Positions 1-6,545 of a stretch of DNA of 13,151 nt are shown here, piece after piece. How positions within the stretch are numbered: the first letter of the stretch is position 1; the number at the start of each line of letters is the position of its first letter. Below the pieces are notes generated by a model. It did not search any database, was not told the DNA's origin, and saw only the letters and a list, made by a program, of their open reading frames with translations. The DNA comes from DASPOF01 sp035626155 (lineage in GTDB: Bacteria; Desulfobacterota; Binatia; Binatales; Binataceae): the NCBI GenBank assembly GCA_035626155.1, contig DASPOF010000040.1, forward strand, positions 1 to 13,151, read 5' to 3'. Both the position numbers and the translations under genes were made by a program.

Positions 1-146
1 CCCTCGAACAATCCGAGCACCGCGCGCATCTCCTCGGCCGCATCGAGCGCCACGACCAGCGGCATTTCCGTCGTGCCGGGATTCGCGAAACAGACCCGCA
101 CTCCCGCGCCGGCTGCGGTTCGGATTAGGCTCTCGGCTCCGTTCAT
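1..146 (-). CDS. TPP-dependent acetolactate-synthase-like enzyme, N-terminal fragment
   Basis: The ATG at 146 opens a frame that runs off the left edge of the window, giving 48 codons plus 2 bases. The protein begins MNGAESLIRT, then VCFANPGTTEMP (residues 18-29), and reaches GLFE at 45-48. This is the PYR-domain start of the large-subunit acetolactate synthase/benzoylformate decarboxylase-like group of thiamine pyrophosphate enzymes. NPGT(S/T)E is the usual early signature, and the Glu of LFEG occupies the position of the cofactor-activating glutamate (E48 here). Enzymes of this group join or decarboxylate 2-oxo acids in the cytoplasm; the substrate cannot be told from this piece. A GGGCGGA stretch lies just upstream of the ATG as a possible ribosome binding site. 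Family assignment is fairly secure. Whether it is a true biosynthetic IlvB is not, because this MNGAES type is usually an uncharacterised paralogue. Confidence 0.85.
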   Translation of the reverse strand, partial: MNGAESLIRTAAGAGVRVCFANPGTTEMPLVVALDAAEEMRAVLGLFE

Positions 147-691
147 GATTCCGCCCGTCGCGCGAACAGCTTCAGCGCCGGCCCGCCGCATCGGCGCCGC
201 GGCGCGTTCTCAGAGGGCGCAGAGACATTCGACCTGCTAGCGCGCGGGTCGAAGCGGTGTCAAGCGGATGGGTGATTTCGCGCGGTCGATCGCGAGGTGC
301 GGCGGATGCGCGTGTCAGTTGTTTCGGGAGCCGCGAGCGCCGCGGGCCAGCGCGGGATCCGACGCCAACTGCATCGCGGCGAACTCTCCCGCGCATCGCA
401 GATGCATCGGCGGATCACCGCTGATCTTCGCGCCGAAGCCGAGCAGCCGCAAGCATTGAGGACATCGCCGGGCGGCGAGCTCGCGGACGCGCAGACATCG
501 CGGATGCATGCACGAGCCGCGGCACGGTCCGCCGGCGGCCCCGGGGGTGGGTATCAGTGTAAACTGCATATTTCGCCAGCCTCCGCTTGATCCGATCCCC
601 TTTTACAATCTGTAGGATAATATAACCGATAGGAGATTGGAACCCCCGCCGCCTGCCCCGCCCCCGGCGCGCGTCGTCAATCGGATGTGTG
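147..691. other. Gene-poor intergenic stretch, no convincing CDS
   Basis: About 545 bp separate the stop of the 692-1132 gene from the start of the TPP enzyme, both on the minus strand. Open frames here are short, Arg/Ala-rich, lack start signals and look like by-products of high GC. Visible items are a TTGACA box facing the TPP gene (258-263), two near-identical 14-mers (394-407 and 496-509, CATCGCRGATGCAT, one mismatch), and an AT-rich island at about 596-632 in otherwise very GC-rich DNA. I found no tRNA-like cloverleaf. The island may be a regulatory region, but I could not fit a good -35/-10 pair to it on either strand. Confidence 0.5.
234..263 (-). promoter_or_regulatory. Possible sigma-70-type promoter for the TPP enzyme
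   Basis: Read on the minus strand there is a perfect TTGACA (258-263), an 18-bp spacer and a weak TAGCAG (234-239). It lies about 90 bp upstream of the ATG at 146 in the right orientation. The -35 box is exact but the -10 box matches only three of six consensus positions. Confidence 0.3.
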
Positions 692-1132
692 CTAGCCGAG
701 CGGGAGGCGCGCGAGCAGCGTCCGCATCCGTTCCAGGTTTCTGCGGACGTAGCCGCGCACCTGGCGCGCGACCGGGCCGTCGAGCTTGCCCAGCGCGAGC
801 GCGGTCACGAACGCGGCCATCGCGGCTTCCATCTCGCCCCGCGGCGCGGGCGCCTTGGCGGTCGCGCGCTTGAGCGCGCGCGCAAGCTCGCTTCGGCGCG
901 GGATGTGCCGCGCGGAAAGACGCTTGATTGCGGACAAGGTGGCGGCCAGGTCCTTGATTTCCCCGGTATCGTACGCCGGAGCCGCCTCCAGCGTTGAGGC
1001 CGCGAACGCGAGCGCCCCCATCATCACCATCGCCTGCGTCTGCGCATACGGCGAGGTCAATTCGGGCACCAGCGTCTCCATGATCGTGCGTTGCAGCCCC
1101 ATCAGGCGTTCATTCGCGGTCGGTCTCAGCAT
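692..1132 (-). CDS. Hypothetical helical protein, 146 aa
   Basis: The protein starts MLRPTANERLMGLQRTIMET, ends in the basic stretch ARLPLG, and is rich in Ala, Leu, Arg and Glu. It has no signal peptide or membrane segment, so it is probably a soluble, all-alpha cytoplasmic protein. From memory, the RPTANERL...VPELTSPYAQ opening resembles small uncharacterised proteins found beside aminoglycoside-phosphotransferase-like genes, but no such gene is adjacent here and I cannot check it. It starts 11 bp after the stop of the secreted propeller gene on the same strand, so the two may be cotranscribed. No clear Shine-Dalgarno precedes the ATG, which fits translation coupled to the upstream gene; M11 (MGLQRT) is an alternative start. 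Strand and frame are well supported by codon bias and length; function is unknown. Confidence 0.75.
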   Translation of the reverse strand: MLRPTANERLMGLQRTIMETLVPELTSPYAQTQAMVMMGALAFAASTLEAAPAYDTGEIKDLAATLSAIKRLSARHIPRRSELARALKRATAKAPAPRGEMEAAMAAFVTALALGKLDGPVARQVRGYVRRNLERMRTLLARLPLG

Positions 1133-1143
1133 AGGAACACTCG

Positions 1144-3519
1144 TTAAGGCGCCACCGGCAAGCCGAGTAGCGGCGTTTTGACTGGCGCGGCGATCCCGAC
1201 GAATTCGGTCACCGAGCTGCCGTTGTCATTGTTTACCCACAGATTTCCCGACGCATCAAGCGCCATGTCATGCGGTCCGTTCAGGCCGGCGCCGATGAAT
1301 CCGGTCGATGGCGAAATCGCGGTGCCGGTGTTGGCGAACTCGCTGATCGTGGTGCCGTTGTCTCCGCTGGTCTGATTGCCGGCAAAGACGTGGCCCAGTG
1401 AATCGACCGCGATGCCGTTGGGAGCGTTCAGTCCGCCGCCAGTGAAACCGCCGGACCCGGAGAGCGGCGATCCCGAGGAGTTGAACTCGCTGAGAGTGCT
1501 GTTGTTTCTGTTGGTCGTCCACAGATGGCCCGATGGGTCGAATGCAACCTCATGCGGATTGGCCAGGCCTCCGCCGGTAAACCCGCCCGATGGCGAAAGC
1601 GGGGAGCCGGAGGAACTCAACTCGGTAATCGAGGAGTTCCCGCCGTTGCCGGTCCACACATGACCCTCGGCATCGATTGCGAGCCCATGTGGCGTGGACA
1701 GGCCACCGCCGGTAAACCCACCCGAACCCGAAATCGGCGAACCGGAGGAGTTGAGTTCGCTCACGCTCGAGTTGGATTTGTTGGACACCCAAACGTTGCC
1801 CGACGTATCGATCGCCGGAGTATCGCAGCCGTCAAGTCCGCCGCCGGTATAGCCGCCGCTCGGAGACAGCGGCGTGCCGTTGGATGAAAATTCGCTCACC
1901 GAACCCGCCTGATTGGCAACCCACACGTTGCCATCGGTGTCGATGGCGAGTTCGTTCGGCGTGTTCACGCCAGCGCCGCTGTAACCGCCCGCGGGCGAAA
2001 GCAGCGCGCCGGCGGGATTGAGCTCGCCGATCGTGGTGCTTGTCTCCGAGAACCACACATCACCCGAGCCATCGATTGCGATGCCGACACTGCTGCCCCC
2101 TTCGGGAAAATTGAGCGACAGCGTCAAGTCGTTAGGCGTCGACGGCGGACGCGGTTGGAAGGGTGACGATCCTGTCACCAACTCGGCCGGCACGCTCAGG
2201 AGGCTGGTTGGATTCACGACCAGCGGATTGAGCGCGATCGTTACGGCAACCTTGAGCGTGTCGGTCACTTGCCCTGCCCAGCAGAAGATTTGGTCGCAGG
2301 CGGGCGAAGAAGCGGAAATCGTCGAGCAATCCGACGGAAAAGAACCCGATGGGCCCGACGATTCCACGCAAGCCGCGAGAAGGTCGGCCGCCCCGTTCAA
2401 GAGTTCCTCGCCCAGGCAGTTCGGGGCTGGCGATCCTCCGGTGCAGGCCGACCCCGGCGGCATGGAACTCGCCAACTGGCCGGTTGAGATGTTGACCAGG
2501 TTCGGGTAGCCCGATGCGGCATTGGCGAGGCCGGTTAAGTTGGTCGATGAGGTTCCGATTTGCGACGGGTTGCTCGCCTGGAAGAACTGGGCCATCGAAT
2601 ATGCGCCCGCCATCGTGGTCAATTCGTTGATGGTTGCCGACGTAGCCGGCGAGGAATTCGACATCCCGAGGATGCCCATGAGCGCGATCGCGCTGTTGGA
2701 GCCCCCGCCGCCATTTCCTCCGGTCGCAACCAGGTAAAGCAGGGTCGCGCTGGCGGGCGGATTGTAGCCGATCAAAAACGATCCGTCGGCGCCTGATGAT
2801 GTCGTGCCAAGCGTCGTGGGCGCCGAACCATAGCCACTGGTACCCGCCGCGTAGAGAGTCACGCTGGAGCCGGAGATTGAGCTGAGACCGCCTTCAATCG
2901 TGCCGCTTACGGTCGCTTTCGGGGTCGGCGATGCCGTCGGCGTTGGGGTGCGCGTCGGCGTGGGGGTCGCGGTTGGCGTCGCCGCGGTCTGCGTCGGGGT
3001 CGGCGATGCCGTTGGTGTCGGCGTCGGCGTTGCGGTCGGAGTCGGTGTAGGAGGGGCGCCCTTCGCGCTGCCCTTCAACTTGACCGTAGCGCTCGATTTG
3101 CCCCTGCTCGCGTTGCTGGTGATAGGGATCGAATCCTTGAAGGTCCCGGCCGATGACGGCGCGAACCGCACTGTGACCGTCACCGAGGCTTTGGGCGCCA
3201 GAACTGTCTCTCCCGCGCCCGACGTGACCGAGAATACGTGGGTGGAGGGCTGTCCGACCGTCACGGTAAGCGACGCCGTCCCGGTATCCTCGACCACAAA
3301 GGGCTTCGACTCGCTGGTGGCGGTCTTGCCAAAGGTTATCTTGCTGAAGCTGAGGCTTGGCGGCGCAACCTTCAACTGGCTGAACGGCGTGGACTTCGCA
3401 TCGGGCTGAAACTCCTGGGCGGCGGCTGAAAGGGCCGCACCGAGGAGCAGGATCACGGCGAAGAGTCCGGCTATAGAGCCAGCGGCAGAATTCGAGCGAG
3501 ATCGAAGTGGCTTGAACAT
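1144..3519 (-). CDS. Secreted ASH-domain and NHL/Vgb-type beta-propeller protein
   Basis: This is a 791-aa exported protein. Residues 1-34 form a signal peptide (basic FKPLRSRS, hydrophobic GLFAVILLLGAAL, probable cleavage after SAAA). Residues about 50-153 are an ASH/HYDIN-like immunoglobulin fold of the choice-of-anchor D type. Residues 155-201 are a Pro/Thr linker. About 202-460 is a region that begins like a carboxypeptidase-regulatory-type beta domain and then carries NELTTMAGAYSMAQF and six cysteines (359-413) that could form disulfides. Residues about 476-775 hold seven propeller repeats. The repeats resemble virginiamycin B lyase/NHL repeats in form only; no lyase residues are claimed. 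The likely role is extracellular or surface binding. A TTG at 3531 would add four residues, but the ATG at 3519 is preferred because a GGGGGGA run lies 3-9 nt before it. The next gene downstream is 11 bp away. Confidence 0.85.
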   Translation of the reverse strand: MFKPLRSRSNSAAGSIAGLFAVILLLGAALSAAAQEFQPDAKSTPFSQLKVAPPSLSFSKITFGKTATSESKPFVVEDTGTASLTVTVGQPSTHVFSVTSGAGETVLAPKASVTVTVRFAPSSAGTFKDSIPITSNASRGKSSATVKLKGSAKGAPPTPTPTATPTPTPTASPTPTQTAATPTATPTPTRTPTPTASPTPKATVSGTIEGGLSSISGSSVTLYAAGTSGYGSAPTTLGTTSSGADGSFLIGYNPPASATLLYLVATGGNGGGGSNSAIALMGILGMSNSSPATSATINELTTMAGAYSMAQFFQASNPSQIGTSSTNLTGLANAASGYPNLVNISTGQLASSMPPGSACTGGSPAPNCLGEELLNGAADLLAACVESSGPSGSFPSDCSTISASSPACDQIFCWAGQVTDTLKVAVTIALNPLVVNPTSLLSVPAELVTGSSPFQPRPPSTPNDLTLSLNFPEGGSSVGIAIDGSGDVWFSETSTTIGELNPAGALLSPAGGYSGAGVNTPNELAIDTDGNVWVANQAGSVSEFSSNGTPLSPSGGYTGGGLDGCDTPAIDTSGNVWVSNKSNSSVSELNSSGSPISGSGGFTGGGLSTPHGLAIDAEGHVWTGNGGNSSITELSSSGSPLSPSGGFTGGGLANPHEVAFDPSGHLWTTNRNNSTLSEFNSSGSPLSGSGGFTGGGLNAPNGIAVDSLGHVFAGNQTSGDNGTTISEFANTGTAISPSTGFIGAGLNGPHDMALDASGNLWVNNDNGSSVTEFVGIAAPVKTPLLGLPVAP
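1195..2094 (-). repeat. Seven tandem ~44-codon propeller repeats within the CDS
   Basis: Each unit follows the plan hGLAIDxxGxVWxxNxxxSSVSEhxxxGxPLSPSGGFTGGGLxxP (shown as pattern, h hydrophobic). Units start near residues 478, 522, 567, 611, 656, 701 and 750 of the 791-aa protein. Units 3 to 5 are the most alike, sharing SSGSP, SGGFTGGGL and the D-G-VW core; the first, sixth and last are more diverged. Seven units would close a seven-bladed propeller. Confidence 0.85.
2917..3057 (-). repeat. Pro/Thr low-complexity linker (hexamer-rich DNA)
   Basis: The DNA is a degenerate run of GGTCGGCGTT-like units (plus strand) that encodes alternating PT, AT and SPT residues, residues 155-201 of the secreted protein. 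It separates the ASH-like domain from the rest. Such linkers are typical of extracellular proteins. The repeat could be length-variable between strains. The antisense Val/Gly-rich open frame across it is an artefact of the repeat. Confidence 0.9.
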
Positions 3520-3566
3520 AAATCCCCCCAAACTCAGCAGGAGTTCTCCCTCTTCACGCTCGCGGC

Positions 3567-3595
3567 TATCTAGCGCCCCGCCAATCCATCGTCAA
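3567..3595 (-). promoter_or_regulatory. Probable promoter of the secreted propeller gene
   Basis: On the minus strand TTGACG (3590-3595) and TAGATA (3567-3572) are spaced by exactly 17 bp. Transcription would start near 3560, giving a leader of about 40 nt before the ATG at 3519. The -35 matches five of six consensus positions and the -10 three of six. Confidence 0.45.
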
Positions 3596-3625
3596 GCCGC
3601 ACCCCGCGCGCGCGCCCTGCTGTTC

Positions 3626-3666
3626 TGTCATTCCCGCGCGCGCCAGACACGCGCGCGGGAATGACA
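3626..3666. repeat. Perfect 17-bp inverted repeat, REP/dRS3-like hairpin
   Basis: The left arm TGTCATTCCCGCGCGCG (3626-3642) and right arm 3650-3666 are exact reverse complements around a 7-nt loop CCAGACA. The ATTCCC...GGGAAT ends match the pattern of dispersed intergenic repeats such as neisserial dRS3 and similar REP-like elements in many GC-rich bacteria. It lies between the 3' end of the zinc-ribbon gene and the promoter of the propeller gene. No T-run follows on either strand, so a classic intrinsic terminator is less likely, although a stem this strong could still insulate the two units. Confidence 0.85.
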
Positions 3667-3731
3667 AATTAAGAGGGCGCGCTCCCGCCCGCAACGGGCG
3701 CGCGCGAACGGCGGACTCGGGCGGCACCCGC

Positions 3732-3768
3732 ACCTTCGAAGCCGCGCGGGATTGATTAATTCGAAGGT
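3732..3768. repeat. 9-bp inverted repeat downstream of the zinc-ribbon gene
   Basis: ACCTTCGAA (3732-3740) and TTCGAAGGT (3760-3768) are perfect inverted arms separated by 19 bp. The element begins 16 nt past the stop codon of the minus-strand gene at 3785. It could be a weak transcription end or a dimeric-protein binding site. The long spacer and absence of a T-run make a classic terminator doubtful. Confidence 0.5.
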
Positions 3769-3784
3769 CGTCGCACGAATCAGA

Positions 3785-3976
3785 TCAGGGCGCGGGCGGA
3801 CGTTCGATGGTGCTTCCGCAAGTCGAGCCGCACTGCGGGCACAGGTACTCGTACTTGTCGCCCTCGGGCAGCACGAGGAGGAGACGCTTGCGGACCTGAA
3901 CGGCGCGCCTGCACTTCGGACAGGCGAGCAAAGTCGCCTCGAATCTCTCGAAGGCGGGCCGCGGCGGTTGCTTCAT
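3785..3976 (-). CDS. Small zinc-ribbon protein, 63 aa
   Basis: The protein has two CxxC knuckles, CPKC (residues 19-22) and CPQC (46-49), about 23 residues apart, joined by a basic and hydrophobic strand segment RKRLLLVLPEGDKYEYL. That is the layout of a one-domain zinc ribbon with four cysteine ligands; an extra Cys (CGSTCGST) follows. Near-identical short proteins, often named only cytoplasmic protein, occur in deltaproteobacterial genomes; their role is unknown, and nucleic-acid or protein binding is the usual guess for this fold. The ATG at 3976 is preceded by GGAG at about 9 nt spacing. It is transcribed away from miaB, with 122 bp between the two starts. Confidence 0.85.
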   Translation of the reverse strand: MKQPPRPAFERFEATLLACPKCRRAVQVRKRLLLVLPEGDKYEYLCPQCGSTCGSTIERPPAP

Positions 3977-4055
3977 GACTGCGACTCCGTGACAGAGATT
4001 AACTGCGCCGCGCGCGCCGGAGCAAGAATGCCCGCGCGCGCTTGGGGCGCCGGCG

Positions 4056-4085
4056 TTGTGTCGGGATGCGCGGCGGGCCTAAGAT
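4056..4085 (+). promoter_or_regulatory. Possible miaB promoter
   Basis: TTGTGT (4056-4061), an 18-bp spacer and TAAGAT (4080-4085) form a weak but plausible pair. Transcription would start at about 4092, only some 7 nt before the ATG at 4099. If real, it rules out the in-frame TTG at 4042 and ATG at 4066 as starts and implies an almost leaderless mRNA. Confidence 0.3.
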
Positions 4086-4098
4086 TTCCTCTCACCTT

Positions 4099-5424
4099 AT
4101 GCGCGATCATGTTGAGCCGCTTAGGCAGCCACGGGTCTATCTCGAGACCTACGGATGCCAGATGAACATCGCCGACTCGCAGACGGTCACCGCCGTGCTG
4201 CGCCGCGCTGGATACGTATCGACCGACCGCGCCGAGGATGCGGACGTCATTCTGCTCAACACGTGCGCGATACGCGAGCACGCCGAGGAGCGCGTGCTCG
4301 GCCGGCTAAGCGATCTTGCGCGGCTGAAGAATCGGCGTCCCGAACTCAAGCTCGGGCTGCTCGGATGCATGGCGCAGCATAACCGCGCGGCTCTGCTCGA
4401 GCAGGCGCCGTGGGTCGATGTGGTCGCGGGTCCGGATGCCTACCGGCGGCTGCCCGAGATGCTCGGCGGATTCGACCCGGCGGTCGACGTGCGGCTCGAT
4501 CGCGCGGAGACGTATGCCGACATCTCGCCGGCTCACGAGGGAGGGGTGCGGGCGTACGTCACCGCGATGCGCGGATGCGACAAGTTTTGCGCCTTCTGCG
4601 TGGTTCCATACGTGCGCGGCCGCGAACGCTCGATTCCGCCGGCCGACCTGCTGCGCGAGATTGGCGCGCTGGCGGAGCGCGGCGCGCGGGAGGTCGTCCT
4701 GCTCGGTCAGACGGTGAACGCGTACCGCTACGAGGCGACGGACTTCGCCGCGCTGCTTAGACTCGTCGCGCGCGTGGACGGGATCGAGCGAATCCGTTTC
4801 ACCTCGCCGCATCCGGCCGACATGAGCGATTCGCTCATCGATGCGATGGCGACCGAGCCCAAGGTGCAGCCGTACCTTCATCTGCCGGTGCAATCGGGCT
4901 CCGGCCGGGTGCTCGCCGCGATGGAGCGCGGGTACACGGTCGATGAGTATCTCGCGCTGGTCGAGCGGCTTCGCGCGGCGATTCCCGCCCTTGCGCTATC
5001 GACCGATATCATCGTGGGCTTCCATGGCGAGGAGGAGCGCGACTTCGAGGCGACGCTCGCCCTCATGCGCGCGGTTCAATACGACCACGCATTCACGTTC
5101 AAGTACTCGGTGCGCGAGCATACGCGAGCCTTCAAGCTCGGCGACACGGTCAGCGAAGAGGAAAAGGGGCGGCGGCTCGCCGCGGTGATCGCGTTGCAGG
5201 AGTCGATATCGCTCGAGCGTAACCGCGCAAGCATCGGGCGCGTCTACCCGGTCCTGGTCGAGGGTCCGGCGCGCCGGGGCGGCGGGATGCTCGCGGGCAA
5301 GACCCCGCAATTCAAGACCGCGGTGTTTGCGGCAGGCGAAGGCGTCCGTCCCGGCGACACGATCGGCGTGCGGGTCGATTCCGCAAGCGCCCACACGCTG
5401 GTTTGTTCGCAGGCGCAACCCTGA
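4099..5424 (+). CDS. miaB: tRNA-2-methylthio-N6-dimethylallyladenosine synthase MiaB
   Basis: MiaB is a cytoplasmic radical-SAM methylthiotransferase that converts i6A37 to ms2i6A37 in tRNAs reading UNN codons. From the ATG at 4099 the protein is 441 aa, the usual family length. The N-terminal UPF0004 domain carries the three cysteines of the auxiliary iron-sulfur cluster: C20 in YGCQMN, C56 in LNTCAIRE and C90 in LGCMAQ. The radical-SAM cluster motif is C160-DKF-C164-AF-C167, followed by VVPYVRGRE. A TRAM domain ends the protein, from about residue 375. YGCQMN with NTCAIRE separates it from RimO and MtaB. In-frame TTG 4042 and ATG 4066 exist, but homology starts only around residue 12 and no Shine-Dalgarno favours them. 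Its stop lies 3 bp from the stop of the convergent lipoprotein gene. Confidence 0.96.
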   Translation: MRDHVEPLRQPRVYLETYGCQMNIADSQTVTAVLRRAGYVSTDRAEDADVILLNTCAIREHAEERVLGRLSDLARLKNRRPELKLGLLGCMAQHNRAALLEQAPWVDVVAGPDAYRRLPEMLGGFDPAVDVRLDRAETYADISPAHEGGVRAYVTAMRGCDKFCAFCVVPYVRGRERSIPPADLLREIGALAERGAREVVLLGQTVNAYRYEATDFAALLRLVARVDGIERIRFTSPHPADMSDSLIDAMATEPKVQPYLHLPVQSGSGRVLAAMERGYTVDEYLALVERLRAAIPALALSTDIIVGFHGEEERDFEATLALMRAVQYDHAFTFKYSVREHTRAFKLGDTVSEEEKGRRLAAVIALQESISLERNRASIGRVYPVLVEGPARRGGGMLAGKTPQFKTAVFAAGEGVRPGDTIGVRVDSASAHTLVCSQAQP

Positions 5425-5427
5425 CGG

Positions 5428-6540
5428 CTATCGGACGTAAACCGGATTCGAGAAAATCCAGGGGCGGCCGCTGCGGAACGCCTCGATCCGATAGGCGCCG
5501 GCGGACGTGGGCGCGAACTCCAGCGTCGATGCGTTGGTCGCCGATGCGATTTCGCTCCCGTTCAGAACCAGCGCGATCCTGTCGGCGGCGGCGGGCAGCT
5601 CCGCCTTGAGCGCAAGCCCGGGCGCGAGCTGAACTTCATCGCCCATCATCGTCTTTGCCGATCCGGTTTGCGCATAGAATGCGAACTGGTTCACGTAGCC
5701 CATCAGATCGAAGCTCACATACGCGTGCCCATGCTTGATCGCATCGATGAGCGCATCGGCGGTGCGCTCGGCCGCAATCAGGTGGGTCGAGTAGAACAGG
5801 AACAATTGTTCGAATGTGCCCACCCTCGAGCCCATCACCGCCATGTTCTCCGCGCCGCCCATCCCGGCGAGCAGAGTCACACGCGCGCCCGCCGCCAGGC
5901 GGTCGTAGGCGGCGAGGTTGCGGTCCGGGCGCTGATCGATGGCGCCGAGGAAGCGGTCGGCGCTGAAAAAAATCGCGCGCAGGAAAAGCGCCCTCGGGCT
6001 TTGCTCGGCCCAGACCTGCTGCTGGCTGTAAATCCCGATCGCATCGGCGAGCGCGTAATCATCGGGCGTCCGGAAATTCGCAGGCCCCAAAGCGATCGCG
6101 AGCGCTCCCTGCTCGTGAATCGCCCCGATCAGGTCGGACGCCGACTTTCCCGGATCGATCGGCGCATGAAGGTTCACCGCGACGATCTCCCCGCCGCCGG
6201 CTTCAAAGGAACCGCCGGGGATGAACAGAACCTCGGAGGTGTAACCGCCGACGCCGAAATCGGACTGGCCCGGCTTCACGCGGTCGCCGGGAACGATGAA
6301 ATCCATCTGCGCGTTCCTGGCCAGCTCGGCGATTTTGACCTGGTCCAGGCCGCTTGCGGCGAACCGGCAATCGATCACGCCGCGATAGTCGCGCAGGTCG
6401 GGGAACTCAGGCGCGTTCGCCACCACCCGCGTCGGCGGAAGCTCGGTCGTCGGCAGCGGCGCGGCGCATCCGGCCACGAGCGCCGCCAGGGCAAGCGCAA
6501 GCGCGAAGGTCGAAGCGCAGGGAAGTTCAGGGCGAGTCAC
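5428..6540 (-). CDS. Lipoprotein with degenerate PHP (CehA/McbA-like) domain
   Basis: The 370-aa protein has a lipoprotein signal (hydrophobic 12-24, lipobox VAGC with C25). After a short linker the layout follows PHP-type metallohydrolases of the CehA/McbA group: YRGVI (52-56), a helix then DFIV (80-83), VLFIPGG (104-110), HEQGALAIALGP (142-153), RVGTFEQLFLFYSTHLIA and the C-terminal beta domain ending PWIFSNPVYVR. The metal-binding positions are replaced: HxH by D57-C-R59, the DH after the second strand by D86-R87, AHP by LGP, and the late (N/S)DAH by MGGA (227-230). I infer a pseudoenzyme or binding protein anchored in the envelope. The start codon is GTG at 6540, 5 bp after the SDR stop, without a clear Shine-Dalgarno, which suggests translational coupling. 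Domain assignment is from motif layout only. Confidence 0.75.
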   Translation of the reverse strand: MTRPELPCASTFALALALAALVAGCAAPLPTTELPPTRVVANAPEFPDLRDYRGVIDCRFAASGLDQVKIAELARNAQMDFIVPGDRVKPGQSDFGVGGYTSEVLFIPGGSFEAGGGEIVAVNLHAPIDPGKSASDLIGAIHEQGALAIALGPANFRTPDDYALADAIGIYSQQQVWAEQSPRALFLRAIFFSADRFLGAIDQRPDRNLAAYDRLAAGARVTLLAGMGGAENMAVMGSRVGTFEQLFLFYSTHLIAAERTADALIDAIKHGHAYVSFDLMGYVNQFAFYAQTGSAKTMMGDEVQLAPGLALKAELPAAADRIALVLNGSEIASATNASTLEFAPTSAGAYRIEAFRSGRPWIFSNPVYVR

Positions 6541-6545
6541 GACAG

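Noticed and set aside
394..509. Two 14-bp near-identical copies of CATCGCRGATGCAT
   Set aside because: Only two copies about 100 bp apart in biased DNA; too little to call an element or attachment site.
2917..3057. Possible CRISPR or tandem-repeat array
   Set aside because: The repeats are short degenerate hexamers in coding frame with no unique spacers; they encode the Pro/Thr linker.
2900..3409. Plus-strand open frame rich in Val-Gly repeats
   Set aside because: It is the antisense reading of the Pro/Thr linker and ASH-like domain of the secreted protein.
4042..4098. N-terminal extension of MiaB from TTG at 4042
   Set aside because: The extra 19 residues show no family similarity, the start is a weak TTG without a ribosome site, and the likely promoter lies inside it.
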